Made by a program: the position numbers and the translations under genes
DNA from: Blastococcus sp. VKM Ac-2987
Lineage (GTDB): Bacteria; Actinomycetota; Actinomycetes; Mycobacteriales; Geodermatophilaceae
DNA: 64,000 nt
Direction: 5' to 3'
Assembly: GCF_026967805.1 (NCBI RefSeq)
Contig: NZ_JAPVBG010000005.1
Location: forward strand, 1 to 64,000
Notes under the pieces: generated by a model
Database searches by the model: none
What the model was told of the DNA's origin: nothing
Seen by the model: the letters and a program-made list of their open reading frames with translations, nothing else
Shown here: in pieces, positions 9,116 to 25,116 of the stretch
Position numbering within the stretch: the first letter of the stretch is position 1
Layout: each line of letters starts with the position of its first letter

Positions 9116-10029
9116 GCCTGCCCCCCGGTGATGGCGAGGAACGCGCTCTCCAGGTCGGGGGTCACGCGGACCAGCTCCTCGACGTAGTGGCCGTGCTCGG
9201 CGAGCACGCGGGTGATCTCGCCCGGCGCGGGGGCGCCGTGCACCAGCACCTGGCCGTCGGGGGCGGGGGAGACGGTGAAGCCGGCGGCGCCGAGCACCGC
9301 CGCGGCGGCGGCCGGGTCGGGGACACCCACGCGGACGTCGCCGGTGCCGGCCCGGGAGAGCACCGAGGCGACCGGACCGGAGGCCACGCGCCGGCCGCGG
9401 GCCAGGATCGTCACGGAGTCGCACACCTGCTGGATCTCCGCGAGCAGGTGGGAGGAGACGAGCACGGTCGTCCGGCCGTCGGACCCCAGGCGGCGGATCA
9501 GCTCGCGGACGTCGCGGATGCCGGCCGGGTCCAGCCCGTTGCTGGGCTCGTCGAGGATCAGCAGCCGGGGTGCCTTGAGCAGCGCGGCGGCGATGCCGAG
9601 GCGCTGCTTCATGCCGAGGGAGTAGCCCGTGAACCGGTCGTCGGCCCGCTCACGCAGGTCCACCAGCTCGAGGCACTCCTCGACGCGGTCCCGCGGGACG
9701 CCGGCGGTCTCGGCCAGCAGGCGGAGGTTGCGCCGGCCGGAGAAGCCGGGGAAGAACAGCGGCGTCTCGACCAGGGCGCCGACGTCGCCGATCACGCCCG
9801 TCAGGCCGGCGGGCACCGGTCGGTCGAGCAGCTGCATCTCGCCGGCGTCGATGCGCACGAGCCCGAGCAGCGCCCGGATGGACGTCGTCTTGCCCGAGCC
9901 GTTCGGGCCGAGCAGGCCGTGGACGCCGCCGGTGTCGACGGTCATGTCCAGCCCGTCGAGCGCCTTGTGCGGCGTGCCGCCCTTGCCGCGGTAGGTCTTG
10001 GTGACCCCCGCCATCTGCACCGCCGGCAT
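9112..10029 (-). CDS. ABC transporter ATP-binding protein
   Basis: A 305-residue ATPase. It has Walker A GPNGSGKTT near residue 43, a signature GYSLGMKQRLG near 135, Walker B LLILDEPSNGLDP near 155, and a switch His in LVSSHLLAE. The domain order and the C-terminal extension are those of ABC-2 drug/antibiotic-type exporters (CcmA/DrrA class). The ATG at 10029 is preceded by AGGGAGG at the right distance; the longer frame to 10083 has no such site. It is the first gene of a two-gene operon with the permease. Confidence 0.9.
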   Translation of the reverse strand: MPAVQMAGVTKTYRGKGGTPHKALDGLDMTVDTGGVHGLLGPNGSGKTTSIRALLGLVRIDAGEMQLLDRPVPAGLTGVIGDVGALVETPLFFPGFSGRRNLRLLAETAGVPRDRVEECLELVDLRERADDRFTGYSLGMKQRLGIAAALLKAPRLLILDEPSNGLDPAGIRDVRELIRRLGSDGRTTVLVSSHLLAEIQQVCDSVTILARGRRVASGPVASVLSRAGTGDVRVGVPDPAAAAAVLGAAGFTVSPAPDGQVLVHGAPAPGEITRVLAEHGHYVEELVRVTPDLESAFLAITGGQA

Positions 10030-10145
10030 GCGGCCTCCCTGCTCGCCCGGGCCGGGCGCCCGGCTGGCAGCACAGTGGCACATGCGGTGCTGCCGGGACA
10101 GCGTCGCTGCGCGCGTGTCGAGACCGGTCAGGCCCGGAACGGACG

Positions 10146-10173
10146 AGGGCCCCCGCCGATCGGTGGGGGCCCT
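10146..10173 (-). terminator. Terminator of bldD
   Basis: AGGGCCCCCGCC (10146-10157), loop GATC, GGTGGGGGCCCT (10162-10173): a 12-bp stem with one G-T pair. It lies 15 bases after the bldD stop codon on the minus strand. Confidence 0.75.
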
Positions 10174-10188
10174 GGTCGTCGGCTCAGC

Positions 10189-10749
10189 TCAGCGCGGGGC
10201 GCGCCGGCGGTCGCCCCAGGCGGACTCGTCGACGTCGTCCTCGAGCTCCTCGTCGCCGCCGTTGCTGACGATGCCCTCCATGCCGGGGGAGAGCACCCCC
10301 CACTCGATGAGCCGGGAGGTGAGCTCGTCGGGGCTCATGTCGTAGATGATCGCCAGCGACTTCAGGTCCTCGGCGCGGATCGACAGGACCTTGCCGTTGT
10401 AGTCGTGCCGCTGCGCCTGGATGGTCGAGGCGTACCGCGCCAGCGGGCCGGCCTCGTCGGCGGGCAGCGAGCCCAGCGACTCCAGGTTCAGGACGATCTT
10501 GTTCGTGGAGGTGACCGCGGAACTCGGCCGCGGGTCCGGCAGCAGCTCGGACACCGGGACGCCGTAGAACACGGCCAGCTCGGAGAGGCGCTGCACGGTG
10601 ACCGCGCGGTCGCCCCGCTCGTAGGAGCCGACCACGACCGCCTTCCAGCGGCCGTGCGACTTGTCCTCCACACCCTGCAGGGAGAGGCCCTGCTGGTTGC
10701 GGATGGCGCGGAGCCGGGCGCCGAGGGCCCGTGAGTAGTCGGTGCTCAT
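10189..10749 (-). CDS. bldD: Developmental regulator BldD
   Basis: A 186-residue DNA-binding protein. The XRE-type helix-turn-helix covers about residues 8-70. The C-terminal domain carries the c-di-GMP motif RXD-X8-RXXD as RHD (114-116), eight residues, then RAED (125-128), the same spacing and numbering I know for Streptomyces BldD. In Streptomyces, c-di-GMP dimerises BldD so that it represses sporulation genes. Its place next to pyrR on the opposite strand is also conserved. The acidic tail EELEDDVDES is variable. The targets here are unknown. Confidence 0.95.
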   Translation of the reverse strand: MSTDYSRALGARLRAIRNQQGLSLQGVEDKSHGRWKAVVVGSYERGDRAVTVQRLSELAVFYGVPVSELLPDPRPSSAVTSTNKIVLNLESLGSLPADEAGPLARYASTIQAQRHDYNGKVLSIRAEDLKSLAIIYDMSPDELTSRLIEWGVLSPGMEGIVSNGGDEELEDDVDESAWGDRRRAPR

Positions 10750-10924
10750 CGCTGTCTGCTCACTGTCCGTCGTCGTGGATCGGTGCTGGTCGTCACGCAG
10801 CGTACGTGGAACGCGGGCTTCACAACAGGCGGGCCGACACGATCGGGCAGGTGAGGGCGTCGATGGGGGTACCGGCCGGGGGATCGGGCCGGGCGGGGGC
10901 CCGACGGCCGACCGGGGCGGTGCA

Positions 10925-12517
<1,593 letters not shown>

Positions 12518-12520
<3 letters not shown>

Positions 12521-12585
12521 GTGAGCATCGCAGCGAGGAACGAGCGAGGAGCGGAGCGAGCGCCCGAGCGGAGCGAGGAGACGAC
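12518..12585 (+). repeat. GAGCGAGG-type repetitive linker between pyrB and pyrC
   Basis: The 65-base gap is built almost wholly from variants of GAGCGAGGA / GGAGCGAGCG and has no stop codon in the pyrC frame. It ends in GAGGAG, which can serve pyrC. It looks like a member of a dispersed AGCGAG-rich intergenic repeat family; whether other copies exist in the genome cannot be judged here. Confidence 0.5.
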
Positions 12586-13893
12586 ATGGCGACCAGCTAC
12601 CTCATCAAGGGGGCGCGGCCCCTCGGCGGCGACCCCGCCGACATCCTGGTGAAGGACGGCCGGATCGCGGCGATCGGCGAGTCGCTGTCGGCGACCGGCG
12701 CCGCGGTCGTCGAGGCCGGCGGCCTGGTGGCGCTGCCCGGCCTGGTCGACCTGCACACCCACCTGCGCGAACCGGGCCGGGAGGACGCCGAGACGGTCGA
12801 GACCGGCAGCCGCGCGGCGGCGCTCGGCGGGTTCACCGCGGTGCACGCGATGGCCAACACCGACCCGGTCGCCGACACCGCCGGCGTCGTCGAGCAGGTG
12901 TGGCGGCTGGGCCAGGAGGCCGGGCTGGTCGACGTCGTCCCGGTCGGCGCCGTCACGGTGGGGCTGACGGGCGAGCGGCTCGCCGAGCTCGGCGCGATGG
13001 CCGACTCCGCCGCCCGGGTGCGGGTCTTCTCCGACGACGGCTCCTGCGTGAGCGACCCGGCGCTGATGCGCCGCGCGCTGGAGTACGTGAAGGCCTTCGA
13101 CGGCGTCGTCGCCCAGCACGCGGAGGAGCCACGGCTCACGGCCGGCGCGCAGATGCACGAGGGCGACCGGTCCGCGCGCCTCGGCCTGACCGGCTGGCCG
13201 GCCGCCGCGGAGGAGGCGATCATCGCCCGCGACGTGCTGCTCGCGGAGCACGTCGGCGCCCGCCTGCACGTCTGCCACGTCTCGACCGCGGGCTCGGTGG
13301 AGATCCTGCGCTGGGCGAAGTCCCGCGGGGTCCAGGTGACCGCCGAGGTGACGCCGCACCACCTGCTGCTCACCGACGCGTGCGCGGAGTCCTACGACCC
13401 GGTGTTCAAGGTGAACCCGCCGCTGCGCACCGACGCCGACGTGGAGGCCCTCCGGGCCGGGCTGGCCGACGGCACGATCGACGCCGTCGGCACCGACCAC
13501 GCCCCCCACGCGGTGGAGGACAAGGAGAGCGAGTGGGCGCAGGCCCGGCCCGGGATGCTCGGGCTGGAGCAGGCGCTCTCGGTGGTCATCGAGACGATGG
13601 TGGAGCCCGGCCGGCTCGACTGGGCCGGTGTCGCGGACCGGATGTCGGTGCGCCCCGCGGCCATCGGCCGCCTGACCGGGCTGGGCGACCGGGCGCACGG
13701 CCGCCCGCTGGCCCCCGGGGAGCCGGCCAACCTGGTGCTCGTGGACCCGGCGAGCCGGGCCGTGGTCGACCCGGCGGCGCTGGCCAGCCGCAGCCGCAAC
13801 AGCCCCTACGCCGGCCGGGAGCTCCCCGGCCGCGTGGTCGCGACGTTCCTGCGGGGCGTCCCGACCGTCCTGGACGGAAAGGCAGTTCGTTGA
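12586..13893 (+). CDS. pyrC: Dihydroorotase
   Basis: Closes carbamoyl aspartate to dihydroorotate. The 435-residue class I amidohydrolase has [13 protein letters not shown] near residue 60, [11 protein letters not shown] near 230 and [13 protein letters not shown] near 302, giving the zinc ligands and catalytic Asp. The ATG has GAGGAG upstream. A GTG at 12517, overlapping the pyrB stop in the operon's usual GTGA style, would add 23 charged residues encoded by the repeat linker; I prefer the ATG because the protein then has the family's normal N-terminus. The stop overlaps the carA TTG. Confidence 0.95.
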   Translation: MATSYLIKGARPLGGDPADILVKDGRIAAIGESLSATGAAVVEAGGLVALPGLVDLHTHLREPGREDAETVETGSRAAALGGFTAVHAMANTDPVADTAGVVEQVWRLGQEAGLVDVVPVGAVTVGLTGERLAELGAMADSAARVRVFSDDGSCVSDPALMRRALEYVKAFDGVVAQHAEEPRLTAGAQMHEGDRSARLGLTGWPAAAEEAIIARDVLLAEHVGARLHVCHVSTAGSVEILRWAKSRGVQVTAEVTPHHLLLTDACAESYDPVFKVNPPLRTDADVEALRAGLADGTIDAVGTDHAPHAVEDKESEWAQARPGMLGLEQALSVVIETMVEPGRLDWAGVADRMSVRPAAIGRLTGLGDRAHGRPLAPGEPANLVLVDPASRAVVDPAALASRSRNSPYAGRELPGRVVATFLRGVPTVLDGKAVR

Positions 13894-15076
13894 CAGACGC
13901 GATGCTCGTGCTCGAGGACGGGCGCACGTTCCGGGGCGAGGCCTACGGCGCGATCGGGACGACGGTCGGCGAGGCGGTGTTCTCCACCGGCATGACCGGC
14001 TACCAGGAGACGCTGACCGACCCCAGCTACCACCGGCAGGTCGTCGTCATGACCGCCCCGCACATCGGCAACACCGGGGTCAACGACGAGGACGACGAGA
14101 GCCGCCGGATGTGGGTCGCCGGCTTCGTCGTGCGCGATCCGGCCCGCCGCCCGGCCAACTGGCGCGCCACCCGGAGCCTGGACGACGAGCTGGTCGAGCA
14201 GGGGGTCGTCGGGATCAGCGGCGTCGACACCCGCGCCCTGACCCGCCACCTGCGGGACCGCGGCGCGATGCGCGTCGGCATCAGCAGCGAGTGGGGCGCG
14301 CGGGGCGCGGACCAGGTGCGCGACGAGCTGCTCGCGCAGGTCACCGCGGCGGAGAGCATGACCGGCGCCGACCTCGCCCCGCAGGTGAGCACCGGCGAGG
14401 CCTACGTCGTCCCGGCGGTGGGGGAGAAGCGGTTCACCATCGCCGCCCTCGACCTCGGCATCAAGACCGCGACGCCCCGGCACCTGGCCGAGCTCGGCGT
14501 CGAGACCCACGTGCTGCCCTCCACCGCCACCGCGGAGGAGCTGCTGGCGGCCGGCCCGGACGGTGTCTTCCTGTCCAACGGCCCGGGCGACCCGGCGGCC
14601 GCCGACTACGCCGTCGAGGCGGTGCGCGGGGTGCTGGACGCGAAGCGCCCGCTGTTCGGCATCTGCTTCGGCAACCAGATCCTGGGCCGGGCCCTGGGTC
14701 TGGGCACCTACAAGCTGCGCTTCGGTCACCGCGGGCTCAACCAGCCGGTGCTCGACCGGGTCAGCGGCACCGTCCGCGTGACCAGCCACAACCACGGCTT
14801 CGCCGTCGACGCCCCGCTGGACCGGCCCACCGACACCCCGTACGGGCAGGTCGAGGTCAGCCACGTCGGGCTCAACGACGACGTCGTCGAGGGGCTGCGC
14901 TGCCTGGCGGTGCCCGCGTTCAGCGTGCAGTTCCACCCGGAGTCCGCGGCCGGTCCGCACGACGCCGCCCCGCTGTTCCAGCGCTTCGTCGACCTCATGG
15001 AGTCCGCGCGGGCCGGGGACGCGCATGCGGGCGGGCCGGCCCCGCAGGTCCAGTCCAGCACCGGGGAGAAGAACTG

Positions 15077-15077
<1 letters not shown>
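13890..15077 (+). CDS. carA: Carbamoyl-phosphate synthase, small (glutaminase) subunit
   Basis: Supplies ammonia from glutamine to CarB. The 395-residue protein has the CPSase small-chain N-domain ([28 protein letters not shown]) and a class I glutaminase with the nucleophile in FGICFGNQI and the His/Glu pair in VQFHPES. Motif HNHGFAV is also present. The TTG at 13890 overlaps the pyrC stop (TTGA) and has GGAAAGG upstream; an ATG at 13902 would give a 4-residue shorter protein. Confidence 0.96.
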
Positions 15078-18429
<3,352 letters not shown>

Positions 18430-18433
<4 letters not shown>

Positions 18434-19815
18434 CCTCGGTGCCACCCGGCGCCGTGGCCCGGCTGCGGGACGACCTCGTCGCCCGCCGTCTGGCCGAGGG
18501 GCTGCCCGCGGCCTTCACCGCGGGGGTCACCCGCTTCGGGCGGCCCCCGCAGGCGGAGCTCGACGCGCTGACCGGTGCGGCCACCGACCTCGAGGCCCGG
18601 CTCGCGGCCGGCGCCGTCGGCGAGGCGGACGTGCCGCTGCTCACCCGCGTGCTCTTCTTCGCCGGCCAGGCGGACCTGCTGTCGGCGCACGGGCTGCCCA
18701 CCCCGGCCTACGACGTGCTCGGCTCGTTCCGGGACAACCTCGCCCGGCCGCTGGGCCCGCGGGCGGCCGAGCGACCCGCGGCCGGCGGACGGCGGTGGCC
18801 GCTGCTGGGCCGGACGATCGGCTTCCCGATCGGCGTCCCCGCCTGCGTGCTCAACGGCAGCGAGGCATGGGTGCGGCACAACGTGGCCAACGGCTGGAAC
18901 GTGCTCACCTACAAGACCGTCCGCGGCCGGGCGCACCCGCCCAACGAGCAGCCGAACTGGACCTTCGCCGCGCGCCAGACGGCGAGCCTGGCCCCTGGCG
19001 CCGCCGCCGACGTCGTCTCCGACCCGTGGGACTGGGTGCCGCCCGGCTCGGCGACGGTCAGCTCGGTGAACTCCTTCGGCGTCCCCTCCCCGGACCCCGG
19101 GGAGTGGATGGCCGACCTGTCGCGGGCGGTGGCCGCCGTGGGCGACGAGCAGCTGCTGCTGGTCAGCGTGATGGGGGAGGACCCCGACGGCACCGGCCGG
19201 GTCGACGCGCTCGCCGGTGACTTCGCCCGCACCGCGCGGCTGGCCGAGGAGGCCGGCGCACCGGTCGTCGAGCTCAACCTCTCCTGCCCGAACACCCTCG
19301 ACCGCTCGGCGGGCGGCGTGCGGCCCCCGCTCTGCCTGGATGCCGACGCGACCGTGGCCGTCGTGGCCGCGGTGCGCCGGGCCCTGGACGACCGCACCGG
19401 CCTGGTGGCGAAGCTCGCCTGGCTGGACGAGCCCGCGCTGGCCGGGCTGGTGCCCCGGCTGGCGCCGCTGGTCGACGGCATCGCGGGCATCAACACCGTG
19501 CAGAGCCGGGTGCGGCGCAGCGACGGCGCCGCGACCTTCCCGGGCCGCGAGCTGGCCGGTCTGTCGGGCATCGCGGTGCGCGACCCGGCGCTGGACTTCA
19601 CCCGGCGGCTGGTGGCGCTCCGGGAGGCCGGCGGCGTGCACTTCGACGTCCTGGCGATGGGCGGGGTCACCGACCCCGGCTCGTTCGCCGCCCTCTTCGC
19701 CCTGGGCGCCGACGCGGTGCAGTCGGCCGCCGGCGCCTTCGCCGACCCGTTCCTCGCCCGGCGGTGCATCGCCGCGCTGGGCGAGACCCTGCCCCGCGCC
19801 GTGGAGGCCCCGTGA
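18430..19815 (+). CDS. pyrD: Divergent dihydroorotate dehydrogenase (class-1-like active site)
   Basis: A 461-residue FMN-barrel protein filling the DHODH slot of the operon. The C-terminal half shows the DHODH core: ELNLSCPNT near residue 286, a conserved Lys in [17 protein letters not shown], and [12 protein letters not shown] for phosphate binding. The catalytic-loop residue is Cys (SCPN), as in class 1 enzymes, not the Ser (SSPN) of class 2 enzymes usual in actinobacteria. It has a long N-terminus of about 100 residues and the unusual [17 protein letters not shown]. No pyrK is adjacent. The GTG at 18430 overlaps the carB stop; GTG 18439 with GGGGGAG at good spacing is an equally possible start. 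Confidence 0.8.
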
Positions 19816-20693
19816 CCGTGCCCTTCGGGCAGCGCCTGGCCCAGTCCGTCGCCGCCCGCGGCCCGCTCTGCGTCGGCCTCGACCCGCACGCGGAGCTGCT
19901 CCTCGACTGGGGGGTCGGCGACTCGCCGGACGGGCTCCGCCGCTTCACCGACGCGGTCGTCGACGCGCTGGCCGGATCGGTCGCCCTCCTCAAGCCGCAG
20001 ATCGCCTTCTACGAGCGGCACGGCTCCCGCGGGCTCGCCGTGCTGGAGGACGGCGTGGCCCGGGCCCGGGCGGCGGGCGCCCTCGTCCTGCTGGACGCCA
20101 AGCGCGGGGACATCGGCTCCACCATGGCCGCCTACGCCGACTACCTGCGCCCCGACCACCCGCTGGCGGTGGACGCGATGACCGTGAGCCCCTACCTCGG
20201 CCCGGGGTCCCTCGCGCCGGCGGTGCGCACCGCCAAGGCGCACGGCGGCGGGCTGTTCGCGCTCGCCCGGACGTCGAACCCGGACGCCGGCACGCTGCAG
20301 CACGCCGCCGTGGGCGGCCGGTCGGTCGCGCAGGTCGTGGTCGACACCGTGCGCGGCTGGAACACCCCCGACCCGTCGCCCGGCGGCGACGAGGTGCCCG
20401 ACGTCGAGGAGCAGCTGCGCGGGCAGGGTGCGTTCGGCGGCACGACCGGCTCGTTCGGCGTGGTCGTGGGTGCCACGCTGTCCGAGCTGGACGTCGACCT
20501 GGAGCTGCTCGGCGGCCCGGTCCTCGCCCCGGGCCTGGGCGCCCAGGGCGGCGCGGTGAGCGACCTGCGCCGGCTCTTCGGCGCCGGAGCTGCCGTGGTG
20601 CCCACCGTCTCCCGGGACGTCCTCGGCGCCGGCCCGGACCCGGTCGCGCTGCGGGCCGCCGCGGAGCGCTGGGCGGAGGCGCTCGCGGCCTGA
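19812..20693 (+). CDS. pyrF: Orotidine 5'-phosphate decarboxylase (type 2)
   Basis: Forms UMP from OMP. The 293-residue length and the active-site block LLDAKRGDIGST near residue 95 identify the long 'type 2' family typical of actinobacteria, rather than the 230-residue enterobacterial form. CVGLDPH near residue 20 and VLAPGLGAQGG near 240 bind substrate phosphate. The GTG start overlaps the pyrD stop. It is the last gene of the pyr operon and is followed by two hairpins. Confidence 0.95.
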   Translation: MTVPFGQRLAQSVAARGPLCVGLDPHAELLLDWGVGDSPDGLRRFTDAVVDALAGSVALLKPQIAFYERHGSRGLAVLEDGVARARAAGALVLLDAKRGDIGSTMAAYADYLRPDHPLAVDAMTVSPYLGPGSLAPAVRTAKAHGGGLFALARTSNPDAGTLQHAAVGGRSVAQVVVDTVRGWNTPDPSPGGDEVPDVEEQLRGQGAFGGTTGSFGVVVGATLSELDVDLELLGGPVLAPGLGAQGGAVSDLRRLFGAGAAVVPTVSRDVLGAGPDPVALRAAAERWAEALAA

Positions 20694-20730
20694 CGCGGCG
20701 GCCGGCCGGCCACCGGCGCCCACGGTGGAG

Positions 20731-20751
20731 ACGCCGGGCGCCGCCCGGCGT
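20731..20751 (+). terminator. Terminator after pyrF
   Basis: ACGCCGGGCG (20731-20740) is the exact reverse complement of CGCCCGGCGT (20742-20751), giving a strong G/C stem 38 bases after the pyrF stop. Confidence 0.6.
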
Positions 20752-20777
20752 GTCGTGTCGGCGGCGTGTCGGGGGCG

Positions 20778-20800
20778 TGGCGGGGGCGTAGCCCCCACCA
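20778..20800 (+). terminator. Second hairpin after pyrF
   Basis: TGGCGGGGGC, loop GTA, GCCCCCACCA: a 10-bp stem with one mismatch, 26 bases beyond the first hairpin. Together the two probably form a tandem terminator that isolates the pyr operon from mihF. Confidence 0.6.
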
Positions 20801-21064
20801 GGGGCACGACCCCGGTACACGGAACGAGACCGTCCGCCCAGGCGCGCTGACCTGCGCTGATCACGGAAGGTCACCGGATGCGTGGCTACGGTGGCAACCC
20901 GGGCCCTGCGGGTGTGCCGGGCGATCTCCCAGTTCGTGCGTGACCAGCGGATTTGCCGGGAACCACACGGACCGTGAGGCTCGGAACGGAGGCGCACCAC
21001 GTCTCGACGAACCGAACGACGGCCGGCCGGCGCACGGCCGGCGACGACACGATTGGGTTGCACC
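20801..21064 (+). other. Non-coding stretch upstream of mihF
   Basis: Together with the two hairpins this makes a 370-base gap. I see no convincing gene or RNA. A GGCCGGC inverted pair around 21022-21042 could fold in the mihF leader. The mihF promoter must lie here, but no hexamer pair stands out. Confidence 0.5.
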
Positions 21065-21421
21065 ATGCCCCTGCCTGACCTGTCCCCGGAACAGCGGGCG
21101 GCCGCCCTGGAGAAGGCGGCCGCAGCTCGCAAGGCACGTGCCGAACTGCGCGAGCGACTCAAGAGCAAGGGCGCCACGGTCGGCGACGTCCTCAAGCAGG
21201 GCGAGACCGACGAAGTCATCGGCAAGATGCGGGTCTCCGCCGTCCTGGAATCCCTGCCGGGTGTCGGCAAGGCCCGGGCTGCGAAGATCATGGAACGCCT
21301 GGAGATCTCCCCGACGCGTCGCGTGCGGGGGCTGGGCGCCAACCAGCGGCGGGCGCTGGAATCGGAGTTCGGCGGTGACCAGGTCGTCGCCGAGCAGGTT
21401 CCTGCCGACGGCTCCGTCTGA
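21065..21421 (+). CDS. mihF: Integration host factor, actinobacterial type (mIHF/sIHF)
   Basis: A 118-residue nucleoid protein unrelated to enterobacterial IHF. It has the long basic N-terminal helix (EQRAAALEKAAAARKARAEL) and the helix-two-turns-helix motif LPGVGKARAAKIM near residue 65, followed by RRVRGLG, the conserved DNA-contacting tail. The ATG at 21065 gives the normal MPLPDLSPEQ start. The pyrF-mihF-gmk-rpoZ order is conserved in actinobacteria. The C-terminal extension after EFGG is a little longer than in mycobacteria. Confidence 0.95.
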   Translation: MPLPDLSPEQRAAALEKAAAARKARAELRERLKSKGATVGDVLKQGETDEVIGKMRVSAVLESLPGVGKARAAKIMERLEISPTRRVRGLGANQRRALESEFGGDQVVAEQVPADGSV

Positions 21422-21463
21422 GGGGTCGCCGGCGCCGCCGACGAACGCGGGCGAGGACGACGA

Positions 21464-22051
21464 GTGGCTGCAGCGACACCGGCACGGCTGACCGTGCTCT
21501 CCGGGCCCTCCGGGGTCGGGAAGGGCACCGTGGTCGCCGAGGTCCGGCGGCGGCACCCCGACGTGTGGGTGTCGGTGTCGGCCACCACTCGTCGTCCCCG
21601 CCCCGGCGAGGTCGACGGCGTGCACTACCACTTCGTGGACGCCGCCGAGTTCGACCGGCTGATCGCCACCGACGGCCTGCTGGAGTGGGCCGAGTACGCC
21701 GGTAACCGGTACGGCACCCCCGTCGCGCCGGTCCGCGCCCGGCTGGCCACCGGCCGGCCGGCGCTGCTGGAGATCGAGCTGCAGGGCGCGCGGCAGGTGC
21801 GGGCGCGGGCGCCGGAGGCCCAGCTGGTCTTCCTCGCGCCGCCGTCGTGGGCCGAGCTGAAGAGCCGGCTGGCCGGCCGCGGGTCGGAGCCGGCCGCCGT
21901 GCAGGAGCGCCGGTTGGCCATCGCGCAGGCGGAGCTGGACTCGTCCGGGGAGTTCGACGTGGTGGTCGTCAACGACGACGTGGCCCGCGCCGCGGACGAG
22001 TTGGTAGGCTTGCTGACTGCGCCCTCACCCGGACTCGTGCCGGGGGAGTAG
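21464..22051 (+). CDS. gmk: Guanylate kinase
   Basis: Converts GMP to GDP. The 195-residue protein has the P-loop [10 protein letters not shown] near residue 14, the GMP-binding [17 protein letters not shown] near 43-60, and [11 protein letters not shown] near 105. The GTG start is 43 bases after mihF. It is usually coupled to rpoZ, which follows. Confidence 0.95.
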   Translation: MAAATPARLTVLSGPSGVGKGTVVAEVRRRHPDVWVSVSATTRRPRPGEVDGVHYHFVDAAEFDRLIATDGLLEWAEYAGNRYGTPVAPVRARLATGRPALLEIELQGARQVRARAPEAQLVFLAPPSWAELKSRLAGRGSEPAAVQERRLAIAQAELDSSGEFDVVVVNDDVARAADELVGLLTAPSPGLVPGE

Positions 22052-22127
22052 CGCCCACGAGGAAGAGCCCCGCCGGTGGACCCGCCGGCGCCTTCCTCCC
22101 GCTATCGAATGAGGAGCACGCCCGCCC

Positions 22128-22391
22128 GTGTCCGGAGTCGCACCCGCCCCCGAGGGCATCACCAACCCGCCGATCGACGAGCTGCTCGAGCGCACCAGCA
22201 GCAAGTACGGCCTGGTGATCTTCGCCGCCAAGCGCGCGCGCCAGATCAACGCCTACTACAGCCAGCTCTCCGAGGGTCTGCTGGAGTACGTCGGCCCGCT
22301 GGTCGACACCGCGCCGCAGGAGAAGCCGCTGTCGATCGCCCTCCGCGAGATCAACGAGGGGCTCCTGGCGCACACCGCCGGCGAGAACTGA
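22128..22391 (+). CDS. rpoZ: RNA polymerase omega subunit
   Basis: An 87-residue omega subunit, which helps assemble RNA polymerase by latching beta-prime. [20 protein letters not shown] and [12 protein letters not shown] are the family signatures (helices around residues 13-45). The GTG start gives a normal-length N-terminus. A long perfect hairpin follows at 22437. Confidence 0.95.
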   Translation: MSGVAPAPEGITNPPIDELLERTSSKYGLVIFAAKRARQINAYYSQLSEGLLEYVGPLVDTAPQEKPLSIALREINEGLLAHTAGEN

Positions 22392-22436
22392 GGCAGGACC
22401 TCGTCCGCCCGCCTGGGCGGGCACCCCAGAACTGAT

Positions 22437-22473
22437 GAGAACGCACCCGGCACGTGCTGCCGGGTGCGTTCTC
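22437..22473 (+). terminator. Strong terminator after rpoZ
   Basis: A perfect 16-bp stem: GAGAACGCACCCGGCA (22437-22452), 5-base loop, and its exact complement (22458-22473). It is the strongest simple hairpin in the window and ends only 6 bases before the coaBC ribosome binding site, so coaBC transcription depends on read-through or on a promoter overlapping the hairpin. Confidence 0.85.
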
Positions 22474-22492
22474 ATGTCGGGAGGATGACCGC

Positions 22493-23719
22493 GTGAGTCG
22501 GATCGTGCTGGGCGTCAGCGGTGGCGTCGCCGCCTACAAGGCCGCGCTGCTGCTGCGGGCCTTCACCGAGGCGGGGCACGACGTGCGCGTGGTCCCCACC
22601 CCCGGCGCGCTGCACTTCGTCGGTGCGGCCACCTTCGAGGCGCTCTCGGGCAACCCGGTCACCACCGACGTCTGGTCCGACGTCCCCGAGGTGGCGCACG
22701 TGCGGATCGGCCAGACCGCCGACCTCGTCGTCGTCGCCCCGGCCACCGCCGACCTGCTGGCCCGCGCCGCGGCGGGGCGGGCGGACGACCTGCTGACCGC
22801 CACGCTGCTCACCGCGCACTGCCCGGTGGTGTTCGTCCCGGCCATGCACACCGAGATGTGGCTGCACCCCGCCACCCAGGACAACGTCGCCACGCTCCGC
22901 CGTCGCGGCGCGGTCGTCCTGCCGCCCGCCGTCGGCCGGCTCACCGGGCCCGACTCCGGTCCCGGCCGGCTGCCCGAGCCCGCCGACATCGCCGCGCTGG
23001 CCGCGGTGGTGCTCGACGGGGGCGCCGGCGCGCTGCCGCAGGACCTCACCGGCCGCCGGGTCGTCATCAGCGCCGGCGGCACCCGGGAGCCGCTGGACCC
23101 CGTGCGCTACCTGGGCAACCGCTCGTCGGGCAAGCAGGGCTGGGCCCTCGCCCGGGTCGCGGCCGCCCGCGGCGCCGACGTCGTGCTCGTGGCCGCCAAC
23201 GTCGACGCACCGGCGCCCTTCGGCGTCCGGGTGGTCCCCGTGGGGACGGCGGAAGAGCTGCGGACGGCGATGCACGCCGAGGCAGCGGGGGCCGACGTGG
23301 TCGTGATGAGCGCCGCGGTCGCCGACTTCCGGCCGGCCGGCGTCGCCGCCACCAAGCTGAAGAAGGGATCGGCCGGCGAGCCGACCGCCGTCGAGCTCGT
23401 CCGCAACCCCGACGTCCTGGCCGAGCTGGTCGCCGGGCGCCCGCCGGGCCGGCTCGTGGTCGGCTTCGCCGCCGAGACCGGTGACGACGACGGCGACGTG
23501 CTCACCCACGCCCGGGCGAAGCTCGCCCGCAAGGGCTGCGACCTGCTCGTGGTCAACGACGTGTCGGCCGGACAGGTCTTCGGCCGCTCCGAGAACGCCG
23601 TCGTGGTGCTCGGCGCGGACGGGTCGGCGACCGAGGTTCCACGGGGCAGCAAGGACGCCGTCGCCGCCGGGATCTGGACCGCGGTCGGCGCCCGGCTGGA
23701 CCCCGCCGGCGGGCGATGA
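22493..23719 (+). CDS. coaBC: Bifunctional phosphopantothenoylcysteine decarboxylase / synthetase
   Basis: Makes 4'-phosphopantetheine for coenzyme A. In the 408-residue protein the N-terminal CoaC flavoprotein domain has LGVSGGVAAYKA and PAMHTEMW. The C-terminal CoaB domain has the dimer/nucleotide motif DPVRYLGNRSSGKQG near residue 204, AAVADFRP near 278 and the catalytic Lys region KLKK near 290. GTG start with GGGAGGA upstream at 22479-22485; an earlier in-frame start at 22454 lies in the terminator hairpin. Confidence 0.95.
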   Translation: MSRIVLGVSGGVAAYKAALLLRAFTEAGHDVRVVPTPGALHFVGAATFEALSGNPVTTDVWSDVPEVAHVRIGQTADLVVVAPATADLLARAAAGRADDLLTATLLTAHCPVVFVPAMHTEMWLHPATQDNVATLRRRGAVVLPPAVGRLTGPDSGPGRLPEPADIAALAAVVLDGGAGALPQDLTGRRVVISAGGTREPLDPVRYLGNRSSGKQGWALARVAAARGADVVLVAANVDAPAPFGVRVVPVGTAEELRTAMHAEAAGADVVVMSAAVADFRPAGVAATKLKKGSAGEPTAVELVRNPDVLAELVAGRPPGRLVVGFAAETGDDDGDVLTHARAKLARKGCDLLVVNDVSAGQVFGRSENAVVVLGADGSATEVPRGSKDAVAAGIWTAVGARLDPAGGR

Positions 23720-23830
23720 CGCACACCGTCGCTGCCCCTCCTGCGCCACGCCGGTAGCGTGCGTCCCTGGTGCTCTGCTCGGCAGCCGGGCTCGGCACCG
23801 TCCGCCACCCACCGTCCCAAGGAGACCCGA

Positions 23831-25027
<1,197 letters not shown>

Positions 25028-25116
25028 GGACGGACGCCGTCCCCCGGCTCCGCGCGCCCGTCGCGGGGCCGGGGGAGGAGCGCGGTGCTGTCGGTGGGAG
25101 CGGGGAGACTGGTCCG

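Noticed and set aside
23720..23830. SAM riboswitch upstream of metK
   Set aside because: The leader is only 111 bases and shows no conserved SAM-I, SAM-II or SAM-IV core that I can recognise.
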